Part shown: piece by piece, positions 1 to 14,621 of the stretch
How positions within the stretch are numbered: position 1 is the stretch's first letter
How the letters are laid out: each line of letters begins with the position of its first letter
Assembly (NCBI GenBank): GCA_051294375.1
Contig: CM119271.1
Coordinates: forward strand, 4,969,579 to 5,033,578
Source: Paraspadella gotoi
Lineage: Eukaryota; Chaetognatha
DNA length: 64,000 nucleotides
Direction of reading: 5' to 3'
Notes under the pieces: model-generated
The model's input: the letters and a program-made list of their open reading frames with translations, nothing else
The model's database searches: none
What the model was told of the DNA's origin: nothing
Position numbers and translations under genes: made by a program

Positions 1-3889
<3,889 letters not shown>

Positions 3890-3948
3890 CGTTGATTCGC
3901 TGTTTTCTTCAACCTCAGTTTTTCAAAGAGCTGGATGTCGGATATGCA

Positions 3949-3990
3949 CTAGAAAGCTTGCAATTTCAAGTCAACCTCGGTGTCGTTCAT
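3949..3990 (-). promoter_or_regulatory. Upstream ORF in the KDM7 5' leader
   Basis: Sixty bases upstream of the KDM7 ATG lies a complete 13-codon ORF, MNDTEVDLKLQAF then TAG. It sits in what looks like a leader exon beginning after a good acceptor (TTTATTTCAG, near 4024), so it should be part of the mature mRNA. A short uORF with reinitiation distance to the main start is a common way to damp translation. The leader exon and uORF use are inferred from sequence only. Confidence 0.4.
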
Positions 3991-4610
3991 GACGCCTGCC
4001 TGTTAGTTCGCCAGATCATATATCTGAAATAAAGATATTGAATCGAGTGCAAAAAGAAAAGAATTAGAAGCTAAATTTAGCAACTATCCAGCGAGTAAAA
4101 AAATTGATTTGAAATAATAATATTAATAGAAACGCGTGCGGCGGACTAAAAAAGTTGTGAAGAGCAACTTTGATATTCGCCGATTGTACAAACTACGAAG
4201 AGTAATATAAATCTTGCTTTCAACGTAGTACCTAGCAATTATTGCGCTACAAAACAAATAATTAATAATTTTTATTCTGACTAGGTTTGTTAGTGCGTGA
4301 GAAATTAGAACAAAAGCGAGAAAAGGTGGGAAAGAGGATGAAATTCATAACTCCTATTAATTCATTCTACGTCAAGTCATTTGTGTGTCTTGATTTCTGG
4401 AAAAAAGTGTTTTCTGGTAGATATTTTTTTTTCTTTTGTTTTTTTTTTGTTTCTTTTTTTTGCACATCTTTGATTTGCATTTAAGCTTTTCTTTGTTTTT
4501 GTCTAAGTTCGTTAAACCGACTGGATATTTTTTACCGGGGTGATCCGACACATCAAGCAAAATACAGTGTGGGTCGAAAAAGTGGAATCAAATAAAATTC
4601 TCTCAGAGTT

Positions 4611-4620
4611 TTTATTTATT
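4611..4620 (-). terminator. Tankyrase poly(A) signal
   Basis: On the minus strand AATAAATAAA begins about 12 bases after the tankyrase stop codon, giving two overlapping canonical poly(A) signals and a very short 3' UTR. Confidence 0.6.
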
Positions 4621-4632
4621 TTAATCTAAAAA

Positions 4633-7600
4633 TCAGCTGGTGCTTGAACCACTGTTGCTGTTGCTGTCGTTTTGTGGATCAGGTTTGACGATCTGAAAAC
4701 AAAACCAATCATCAATTAAATATATCTAGTTTTATCTACCCCCTGAAATCCGGATAAAATGTAAACCTGGTAAGTGATGAGATACTCGGGGTAAGCCTGC
4801 TCTCCTCGATAGACGACATACTCGGCGAAGGCGAGGCCTCCGACCGAGGGTCTCCCAACGACGGAGTGGTGGCCTGGCGGCGCGTGCGCCATCTTCATGG
4901 CCGAGTACTGGAGGAACGACTTGCCCAGCGTCACGCGACACAGAATTAGCTGACGTTGACAGACGTAGCAAGATTTGTCTTTGTGCAGCGGACAGCCTGT
5001 GCCGCCGCCGATGCCGTACACGTACTGATTGGACTTGGACGAGTTTTCGGCAAAGTAGATTCCTGCGTGGGGGCAAGGAAGATTTTAGACTTTTCCGCGA
5101 TCTTCATCGAGAACCGATTTCTGATTGTGGGGGGAGTGCCGACAAAGGCAAAATAATACTTCCTCCACTCTCACGATAGTAAATCACACTGACCGGCGCC
5201 AAACATGCCACCAATATAGGCATGGCGTTCGTCGAATCCCTTGTGGATGATGGCGTTGATAAAGGGACTGCCGTGAAAGAGCATCCGCTCGTTGGGCGTG
5301 CCGCTTGAACTTTCTTCCCCGACCTCCTTCTTGCGGTGATTGTATCGCTCCCAGAGCCGCCGATTTCGAATCTTTTGCACTTTGACGATGTGGTAGCGGT
5401 TGAAGAGGCCGCCTGAGTTAATGCGGGGGAGGAATTAAGGAGTCAAAAATTCTCTCCCCCCCCCCGTGTTTCAACGCTCAACCGAAAAAAAAAAAAAACC
5501 TGCGTTATCTCGGTGCTCTCTTATCGTGCTTTGCATTTCGTCTTCAACCATCTGAAATTCTCTGTCCATAGGATCCAGCTCGATGACCATAGTGCCGGAG
5601 GGCGGTTGGCCTGGCAGTCCCGGAGCAGGCGCCCAAAATGTACCGGGAATGGCGCCGGGGATGCCGGGAGCCACGCCTCCACCGGGGGCGGTTCCACTCA
5701 TTAGTTTTTCCATTCCTTCGAATTAAAGATGAATGAATTAATTAATGTGTTACAAAAAAAATCTTGACCGATTCATTTCCGAGGACCTTTAATAAGCTTA
5801 TGTCGGTGTCCGTAGGCGGCGATTCCGATGTCTTTCAGCTCTTCGTGTCTCATTTCCGCCAAAATGTCCAAGGATATCTAAAAAATACATAACATTTCGA
5901 TCAATTTATTAATATTTGAGAATCATAACTTAACATTGTGCCATCGACATCACCTGTTCTCTCTCAAACAATTCATAAAGGTGATCCAATCCTAGACTAT
6001 GCAAGAACGATGCCATGGTGAGCTCACCCTCTCCATTCGAAGTTCCTGGAAATACGATGCTCGACGTCAGCAAATAGAACTAACCGTAACACAGTCAATT
6101 ATCGCTAACGATTTTTAAACAACCGTACCCGCGGGAACGAGCGGCATGTCCGGATAAATGTTGCCGGAAGGAAGTATGACGCCGGACGGCATGGACATGG
6201 ACATGGAAGTTAAGGCGCCAGTAGGAGCGGAAGCTGAGGCAGTGGGTAACGACGCCGTCGACGAAGCGGGAGCTACAGTCGCTAATAATGGAAAGAAGTT
6301 ATAAAATTATAAATAATTAATTATAAATACGTCATATCGATTATCCAACACCAAAGAAAATTGATAATTAGAGTTTATTACTTTATAAATTTAACTCAGT
6401 TTTTCAACAGCAACGTCATGTTTGTTTAGGGAACCATTACTCTGAGCAGTGGTGAGGGAAGTGGGCGAAGGGAGACCAGAACCAGTGCCAGAGGAAACGA
6501 TCGCCGAGGACGACGTGGGAATTTGCAGATTCAAACTCTGAAATAATTAGAAAATGATTATTTTCAGAGAAATGAATAAACATGTCCAACAAAGAAAGAC
6601 CAACCTGTTGCGAAGAGGGTTGGGGCTGAATTGCATTACTGATGACAACTAATGATGAGGGCGGCGCCGAGACGGGCAGCAGGGGGCCCTGCATGGGAGC
6701 GCCGGCTGGAGGTTGCGTTGGGGGCGGTCCTGTTTGGTTGGATACGAGAACGCTCGAAGTGGGGGTGGCAACGGCGAGCGGCATCGCGTCCATTAGCAAG
6801 GCTTTTACGTCGTCGGCAGTTGCCAGATCTAAAAATATAATAACATAGTTGCATATATTAAGAAATATATATATCTCTCTCTCTCTCTCTCTCCGTCTAA
6901 GACAGACCCAAAGGCGTTTGGTTCTCCTGGTTTTTCATTGTAGGATCGGCGCCGTGAGCCAACAGCAAGGAACACAACTGAGTTCGACCTTTTTGCGCCG
7001 CTTCATGCAAAGGCGTAAACAGCCACCTGTGAACATGGTAAGTCCATCACAGAATTGTTGTTGGAGCGCAATTCGCGTCATCGGACATTCAATGTCTCAT
7101 GATTTTTAAAATCATTATTTCGCGCTAATATTTAATTCTACACTAAATTCAGCAATTAACAGTGAATTCCCTTTACCTATCGGTGGCGTTAACGCAAGTG
7201 TTAAACTTTATCAGGAGGGCGGCAATGTCGACGTGACCGTAAGACGCGGCGTTGTGAAGGGGAATTAGTCCGCCTAAAATAGCAAATGAAATGATTGAAA
7301 AAAATTTTTAAAAATCACTTTCGGAAAAAAACCCAAACTCACCCTTGTCCTGAGCGTTGACGTCGGCTCCATTCTCCAACAGGAACTCGGCGACCTCTAC
7401 GTTGTTGTATCCGGCGGCGAGGTGAAGCGGCGTGGAGTTACGCCCTTGGGTGTCGCGGCAATTTACGTTGTCCAAGGTCACTAGCTTTTGTACTTTGGCC
7501 AGATTGCCTGTCGCAATTGAAAGACAACAAGGTTTGACAATACATAATATTTCAAAAAGAAAATTGTGCAAACTCCGAAGTTGTAAAAACTACTCACCCT

Positions 7601-10600
7601 TTTTCGCGGCCTCCAACAGGGCGGCGTCGCCCCGAAGCAAATCGGCGACGTCCTCGTCCCCCTCTTTGACCAAATCGAGAGGGGTGTGTCCGTCCCGATT
7701 TTTCTTATTTGGGTCCGCCCCATGTTTGAGCAGCAGTTTACATATGTCGAATTTCCCTTTGGCAGCCGCCTCGTGGAGCGGTGTGAATTTCCTATTTGCG
7801 TCAGAAAGAAGACAAAACAGAATGTAGAGTACAGTATAAAACCTCAAACATAAGCAAAAGATGACATAATTAATATAAATTTTAACCATAAGTCGGCCAC
7901 GTTGACGCATGCGCCGTGTTTGACGAGCAATTCCGTGACTTCGTAATGTCCGTATGAACAAGCGTTGTGAAGAGGCACGAGGCCACCCTTGTCTTTGGCG
8001 TGGACGTCGGCCCCGTTCTGCGCGATGCGAGTTAAAAATAGTTTATCAAAAGGCAGAATTGGCATAAATTTCAACGTCAATTCGATACCTGCAGCAGATA
8101 CTCGACGACGGCGACACGATTGTAGCCAGCGGCGAAATGAAGGGGAGTGGAGTGGCGACCGTCCATATCGCGACAATTCACTGCCGACGGATTTCCTTTT
8201 TGTGAATAGATAATTTATTGCATTACATTCACAAATATTTTTTTCGAAATGAAGTTCGTGAGGAAATTTACCGGAGCAAATCTTCTTAACAAGATCCATG
8301 TCGCCGGCTTTGGCACCCTCAAGCAACTGATATTCTGTGTCGGCCCCTTGCGACGAAGACATGGTTCCGTCCTGAAATAACTTTTGCACCGGTTCTGCCG
8401 CAACCTGAGCGGAACAATAAAATGATTATGACTGGATTCGGCTCTTTGTAAAAAGGTCACTATCAAATGTCTGCTTTTTATATAATACAATCCTGTTAGT
8501 TCTCTGACCAAAAGCGAAACATAACCTCTCTTCTCTTCTTCCACTGATTGTAATTCCTGCATCAAGCACCTGTGCTGCGTTGGTCCCATCGATTGCCGCG
8601 ATCGACGGATCCGCTCCGTACGACAGGAGTAGGTGGCAGCACTGCACCTGTCCCACTTGCGATGCGCGATGCAACGCCGTCCGACCTAGCCCGTCCAGCA
8701 CGTTAACCTTGCAACCGTGCTTCAACAAGATATCCATTATGTCCCAGTTGGCTTTGTCCGTAGCAATGTGGAGCGCGGTCAGGAAGGATTTATTTTTCTC
8801 GTTTAAGGTGGAGCCTTTCCGGATTAGCGTCTCGGCGACTTGCTTTCTGCTAGGCATAAAATAACATAAATTTTAAGGATTCGTGATGATAAAGTGTCGA
8901 TCATATTTTACCGTTTTGGATAGGGCGATGCAGCGATGCAGTGCAAGGCAGAATCGCCGGTGTAAGGATCTTTGAAATTGACAGTCTCGGAACATAAAAA
9001 CTTTTTCAATTTAGCCAAGTCGGCCTGGCGGGCTGTCTCTAGAAGAGAATGACCTCTGAATTCGTACAGAAGCTTCTCCCTGAGGTCAGAAGAAGGCGCG
9101 AGGTCAAGGGCGCTTTTGTTGTGACAATTAACAAGCGTAGGATCGGCGCCGTGGGACAAAAGAAGCGAGCAAACCTTATCAAAATAAAATCAATTTCACA
9201 TATTACAGACAAAAATAATGAACAAGTATTGTGTAGTATTGTGAAATGAGCTAAGTTGTACCTCAATTCTGGATTTGGATGCAGCCTCATGTAGTGGAGT
9301 GAACTGCCACAGGTCCATAGCGTTCACAGATGCCCCGCACTTAATTAACATCTCTGTCACCTGAAAAGCGATAGTTTTGAATTATTACATATACTCAAAA
9401 AACATCAATTCAATCTCCAAACTTGCCTCGTAATGTCCGTATGAACATGCGTTGTGAAGCGGCACCAGACCTCCTTTGTCTTTGGCGTGAACGTCGGCAC
9501 CGTGCTGGAGCAAAATCTCAACGATCCGCGTGCGATTGTAGCCTGCCGCAAGGTGGAGTGGGGTCGACTTCCGGCCGTCGGAGGCGTGACTGTTGACGTT
9601 CATCGGTGTGAGCAGCGCCTGCATTTTCTCCTCGTTGCCGGATCTCGACGCCTCAAGCAACTCGTCCTTTTTGTATTCTCCCATGAGAACCGCCTTGGCC
9701 GAAGGGTCGGCCAGATCCAGAGCAGTTTTACCGTCTGAAAAAGATAAATTGGCGATACATGACAACTTCATCATTTCTAATCCTATGAATACTATTCAAC
9801 TTTGAGCATATAATATTTCAAACAATTTAAACTAATTTGGTCATTAATCTACGGATGTATTTATGTCTAATAACCGGTATTTCTGATAGTAGGATCAGCG
9901 CCGTGTTGAAGCAAGACTATGCAGACGTCAATCTTTCCCTTGATTGCAGCCTCGTGCAACGGGGTGTAGTTCCAGTTATCACGGGCGTTGGGGTCGGCCC
10001 CATGCTGCAGCAGAAGCTTGACAACCTTTAAATTTTAATACAGAAAATATTTACGGAAACTCGTAATAGGACGAGTGTTAAGCTCAGGTAATATTTAAAA
10101 TCCTAAAGTCCAAATCAAACTTTTGACCCACCTCAGCGTGTCCAAATGAACAGGCGTTGTGCAAAGGTATGAGTCCACCGTCGTCTCGCGCGTGAACGGA
10201 GGCGCCGCAGACGAGAAGATGGTCAACGACGTCGCGACGACCAAATCCCGCAGCGAAGTGCAATGGGGAAGATTTCCGTCCGGCCGTGTCTGGAAAAAAG
10301 GCGTGGCAGAGAGAGATTTAGAACTTAAAAACGTTAATGGAATGAGGCAACCGTCGGACCTTTGGCGTTAACGTTAGACGTATTGATCAGCTTTTTGACT
10401 CTGGAAACGTCTCCGTTGCGACACGCTTCGAACAACTCTCTTCCGGAGTCAAAGCCGGACATGGATGACGGCGGGCAGATCGAGCCGTGACTGTCGCTGT
10501 GCAAACCAACGGGTTTATATATAGGTAATTGTATAATTTACTATTGGATGACAATTTTTAAAGTGCAAACAACGTTAAAACTAACCTTTGACCAGGCGCT

Positions 10601-10662
10601 CCAGGCGCAGTTAGGTTCCTCGCGGAACGCCCGCCTGATGAACCGGCGGCCGACGACGCCAT
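4633..10662 (-). CDS. TNKS: Tankyrase (ankyrin-SAM-PARP poly-ADP-ribosyltransferase)
   Basis: Poly-ADP-ribosylates partners bound by its ankyrin clusters (in other animals axin, TRF1, NuMA and others). Coding exons: 10662-10586, 10496-10360, 10289-10132, 10025-9875, 9734-9427, 9360-9262, 9174-8912, 8846-8570, 8404-8272, 8180-8089, 8017-7887, 7791-7598, 7507-7343, 7273-7177, 7026-6908, 6828-6605, 6537-6441, 6281-6129, 6045-5954, 5877-5787, 5715-5500, 5412-5194, 5062-4767 and 4692-4633. They total 3849 nt, in frame throughout, for 1282 aa (human TNKS is about 1327). Ankyrin clusters fill about residues 45-800, a Ser/Pro-rich linker about 815-955, SAM about 960-1025, a Pro/Gly-rich insert about 1025-1060, then PARP. 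The H-Y-E triad is intact: His1138 in LFHGSPF, Tyr in GIYFAEN, Glu in AYPEYL. The tankyrase zinc motif CxxHxxxxCxxC ([13 protein letters not shown]) is present. Exon 5 uses a GC donor and exon 8 a NAGNAG acceptor. Nothing suggests loss of function. Confidence 0.97.
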
Positions 10663-13600
10663 TCCGCGCGTTTTCGCTTACGTTGCACACGAGAATCGTT
10701 TATCGTTTACGCATAGTCTATAACGTGTCACGCTACTTCAACTGAAATACATCTGTGAACAACAAAATATTTTAGCCCCCCAAAATATTTGGCGGAAGTT
10801 TTGGTTTCTCAACGGCTGCGATTAAACTTTAAAGTAAAAAAAAAAGTGATAGTGTCTCTAAAGCGTAAACCATGTAATCAAGACTTATTATACAATGAAT
10901 TTCTGAGAATTTACTCAACTATGATGATGATTTCCCGACTGTCATCACGGTAAACAACGCCATTTTGGAAAAGGGAATCTGAGTCCGCTGCCAATCTGAG
11001 GCGTCGTCTGCTAGAATTAAAAAAGCAGACGTCAAGACGAAGAAGACGACGGAGATGATGACGACGACGAAGACGATGATAACGACGGAGAAAAGGAAAA
11101 ACGAACAAAAAAACAACTGGCGCCGGAGATGAAAGTGAAGTGAGGAAGTCCCACTTTTTCTCTCGCACAAGACCAGATAGACATCTTGTAAGAGTTATGT
11201 AGGCCTTAATCAACCATAACTTATTTATTGAAGGAAAAAATACTTTTTATATTGGCTTTACTAATTCAATCTAACTTAGTAACGTTAGTAACGTCGTTCT
11301 TTATTTTAATACCCTTTTTATGCAATACAGAACATTATATTATAGTAATGCTGCCATTATTAACTATCACTTATCTACTTCGTTTCCTTTTCAAATTGTT
11401 TTCCCTAAAACTTACATAGCGTTTTTCTGCCTCTTGTTTTTTACTGAGCTAAAGCCTAAACAAGCACGACCTCTGACGAATGAACTTTACGTTACTGAGG
11501 ACGATTTAAAACAATTATTTATCATATACATATATATATTTATTATATTGGTTGTACCAATTTCATACTATCATATATTATAAATAGTTTAACAATTTTT
11601 TGGAGGTCATTGATCGATTGATTTGAAATTGATTTGAAACTACAATTATTGCGGTTTGCCGATTATCAGTTAAAGTTAAGATCTTAGGCACAGGAGTGCT
11701 CAATGCTGCTCATTGCTCTAGGGAAAAATTTTCTCAAACGCCTTTAAGTTTAACGCCTATCCAGGTTGTACGCCAAGTCTCTTTCCCTCGTAAAACGTCG
11801 TTCAATTACGAAGGAAAAGAAAAAGAGTCAAACAACTCTAGTCACGTCACGACGTCGTCACGTGTAGAGACGAATCGCCACCTTGCGACCCTCAAATTGT
11901 GATTAACTGACGTCATGAAAGTCTAAGCAGGGAAAGAAGAGGGAGACCATGAACGGGGGTGGGGAAGAAAAACCTTGGAAAAAAAAAACATTTGAGTGCC
12001 CGCGCGGGTTTGAACCTTTTTTTACCCTTTCGACCTCTGGCGACTCTCGCCGCGAATCGCGTCGCATGGCTGATGAATCATGGGAGTCACCCTAGCGTCA
12101 TAAATCGTAGAGGGCGCGGGTTTTGGGGAAACGAAAAATGAGGGTAGGGGGAATTTGGAAGGAAAAGTCGACTTAATCAGTTCATGTTGCAGTTGATCCA
12201 TTCAGCAGTCTTCACTTCTTCATTATGTTATTTGTTATGTTTTATCACTTTAAGTGCCATAGCCGATGAAATTTAAATGCTAATGTATACAGCGTTAAAA
12301 TAATCTATCATGACCATAGATTATGGTATTAAAATATTTTTTTGTCAAAAATGCTTTCTTCTGAGGGTACTCGCCTAATTAAAAATATTATATTACTATA
12401 TAGAGCAAAAAATATTTTTTTAAAATTCTAAAATTTTTTGATGGATTCTGATAGAGCATAAAAAGTTAAACAAGAAATATAATTACAGCTTTTAAAAATT
12501 CTTACGTTTTCTATGTGAAAATATAAAAAAACTGATAAAATCATCGAAAGATGACGATGATGATGATTTTTTATGGTTTTTCTTATTTTTGACACACTTA
12601 ACGTAAAAATATTTAAAAAAGAATCATACTTTGTGTAGACAACTTTTTATGAGCTATCTGAATCTGGTCTTAAAATTTAAAAATTCAAAAAAAAATTTTT
12701 GGCCTTTCCTATCTATAAATAAATATTAAAAAATTAATTACTAGGGTATAGAGCCATATTAGAAATTTTTTGTCCATTGAAAGTATTCTTAAAAATGTCT
12801 AAATATTCGTTTGAGCATGTACTCGCTCTAAATTTTTGACTCACCCCATTGAGTGCGGCTACCCCTGAACGATTTTATGGAAATATTTTCACTGGTTATT
12901 TTTTTCAGTTGCAAGAGAGAAAAAAAGAGAGAAGAAAAATTATAATACTTACTTTACGGTCCTACCTTGTACATAAAACTTTTAAAAGTTCAAAATTAAA
13001 AATTTATTTTTGATGAATGTTGTAGATTTGAAAAGAAGCTTATAAAGAAATATATATAATAAAATACTACATTGTGGATAAAATGGTACGAGTGAGAAGA
13101 GACACCGAGAGAACGAGAGGATATTCTGAGACTCTTCCTCTCGTTTTTTTTGCACTGGGTTGAGATGAGTTAGTTCCTCCCGGGCGTCAACTGCGAGGAT
13201 CCATTATCATGCTAAAAGCTTTGAATTTGATAAAGCCCCCCTCCCTTCCCGCCCCCCTTCTCCCCCGAAACCCGCGAGGAATGAAATCTCCTTCGGTTTA
13301 GCGCGATTCGCCCCGAGGTCCGCCTTAAATGGTTCCCTGAGACCCGGCGAAGGGTTTAAATGGATCCCGGCCCGACCGAAGATCCTTCCTCGAATGGACG
13401 GTCCGGTATACCGACCCAGTTTCAGGCCCGAAAATATGAGATGGAACAGAGGAACGCCTTGTGAAAGTGGCGAGGAATTTTTAACTGCGATTTTTTAAAA
13501 ATTTCATTTAAGTTTTAACTGTAAGCCTCTAAGAAAGAAGTCCTAAGTTTGATTCGCCAATCGGCTGCTGGAGACCATTGGCAATGCTTGACGGATAAGA

Positions 13601-14185
13601 TTTGAATAAAATTTCGTCTGTCTATTATTTCAAAACCACACATCTCGAAGATCCCTTCGCGTCTTGAAGCTTAATATTTGCTTCTAAGAATCTAACAGTA
13701 TTTTTATTGACCATCCCCTTAAAAGAAAACGTTCGCAAAAACTATTATCAGTAAAACCCTTCGAACTCGAATCCGAAATAAATTTATTTTTAGCCTTCCT
13801 ATTTTTTTTTTTCTGAATCTCACTCAATCCTCTTCGATTCAAATGGAGATTTAATCTCGCGTAGAGCGTCCGAACGAAAAGCAATCATTCCATAGTCGTC
13901 TGCTTTTTTTTTTTTCGTCACTCGCTTCATCCCTGGAGAGCGAGGGTCTTTAAAATTGAAGGGGGCAGCTCCCTCGGGAGTGACGGGGTCCATCTCGCGG
14001 AAGTCAAGAGAGGTTAAATTTTTAGGGGGAGCAAAAATTCTATTTTTATTATCCTGTTTCCTTGCGGTTTCTATCGAGAGACTGTATTTACTATTCAATA
14101 AACTAAGGGGGCTTGAGTTCCTTGACTCGTTTAAAAACCTGCTGCTAAACCCAAACGTAGGTTTGTGCCATTTTTCTTCTGCGAA

Positions 14186-14188
<3 letters not shown>
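10663..14188. other. Intergenic region upstream of tankyrase
   Basis: No supported gene. 10663-10750 is the likely promoter-proximal sequence of tankyrase. 10915-11110 is a GAT/GAC-rich low-complexity tract; its apparent ORFs are repeat translations. 11220-11650 and 12180-13080 are AT-rich with no coding pattern. 13200-13450 is GC-richer and unassigned. 13480-14188 leads into the CT microsatellite. Confidence 0.6.
11859..11915. promoter_or_regulatory. E-box plus CRE palindrome cluster
   Basis: CACGTG at 11859-11864 and a perfect TGACGTCA at 11908-11915 lie 45 bp apart in a locally CGTCA-rich stretch about 1.2 kb upstream of the tankyrase start. These are textbook bHLH and CREB/ATF sites, but short motifs occur by chance and no transcript start is visible. 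Confidence 0.25.

Positions 14189-14275
<87 letters not shown>
14189..14275. repeat. (CT)n microsatellite
   Basis: About 43 uninterrupted CT units. It translates to Ser-Leu or Arg-Glu repeats in several frames, all spurious. Confidence 0.98.
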
Positions 14276-14277
<2 letters not shown>

Positions 14278-14615
14278 AGCTGCGTTCCGTTTTTCACTTT
14301 GCGCTTATTTTCTTTCAATCAGCCGACGCTTGATTTGCATAAGTTTCCAATTAGTCTCATTCACTTATATCCATCGACCGATTCGCTTGCTAATTTATTT
14401 GCTCATCTTTTTAGAGAGTTTCCCTGAAAAAAAAGAGAGAGAGGGCCCGAAAAAAAAAGGTTGAAAAAAGGCTGAAGTCGTTTTTTTTTTCACTTTTAAT
14501 AGCAAAATTAATTGAAGTTGAAACTGTCAAAAACCCTACGAGACCATCCACAAACGACTAACGGCGATAAAATTCATTAAATTCTCGTCAGTTGTTTTCG
14601 ACTGAAAACCACATT
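14276..14615. other. Spacer downstream of the astacin gene
   Basis: AT-rich sequence with homopolymer A and T runs between the CT microsatellite and the astacin poly(A) signal. I see nothing coding in it. Confidence 0.5.
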
Positions 14616-14621
14616 TTTATT
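14616..14621 (-). terminator. Astacin poly(A) signal overlapping the stop
   Basis: On the minus strand the stop codon and signal overlap as TGAATAAA, so the AATAAA starts on the last base of the stop codon and the 3' UTR would be extremely short. Confidence 0.55.

Noticed and set aside
12000-12030. tRNA-like B box (GGGTTTGAACC)
   Set aside because: No A box or cloverleaf could be found around it.
13820-14464. ORFs made of Ser-Leu or Arg-Glu repeats (also at 17177-17721, 18884-19167, 19343-19635, 33555-34064)
   Set aside because: They are translations of CT/GA and TAA microsatellites with no non-repeat domain.
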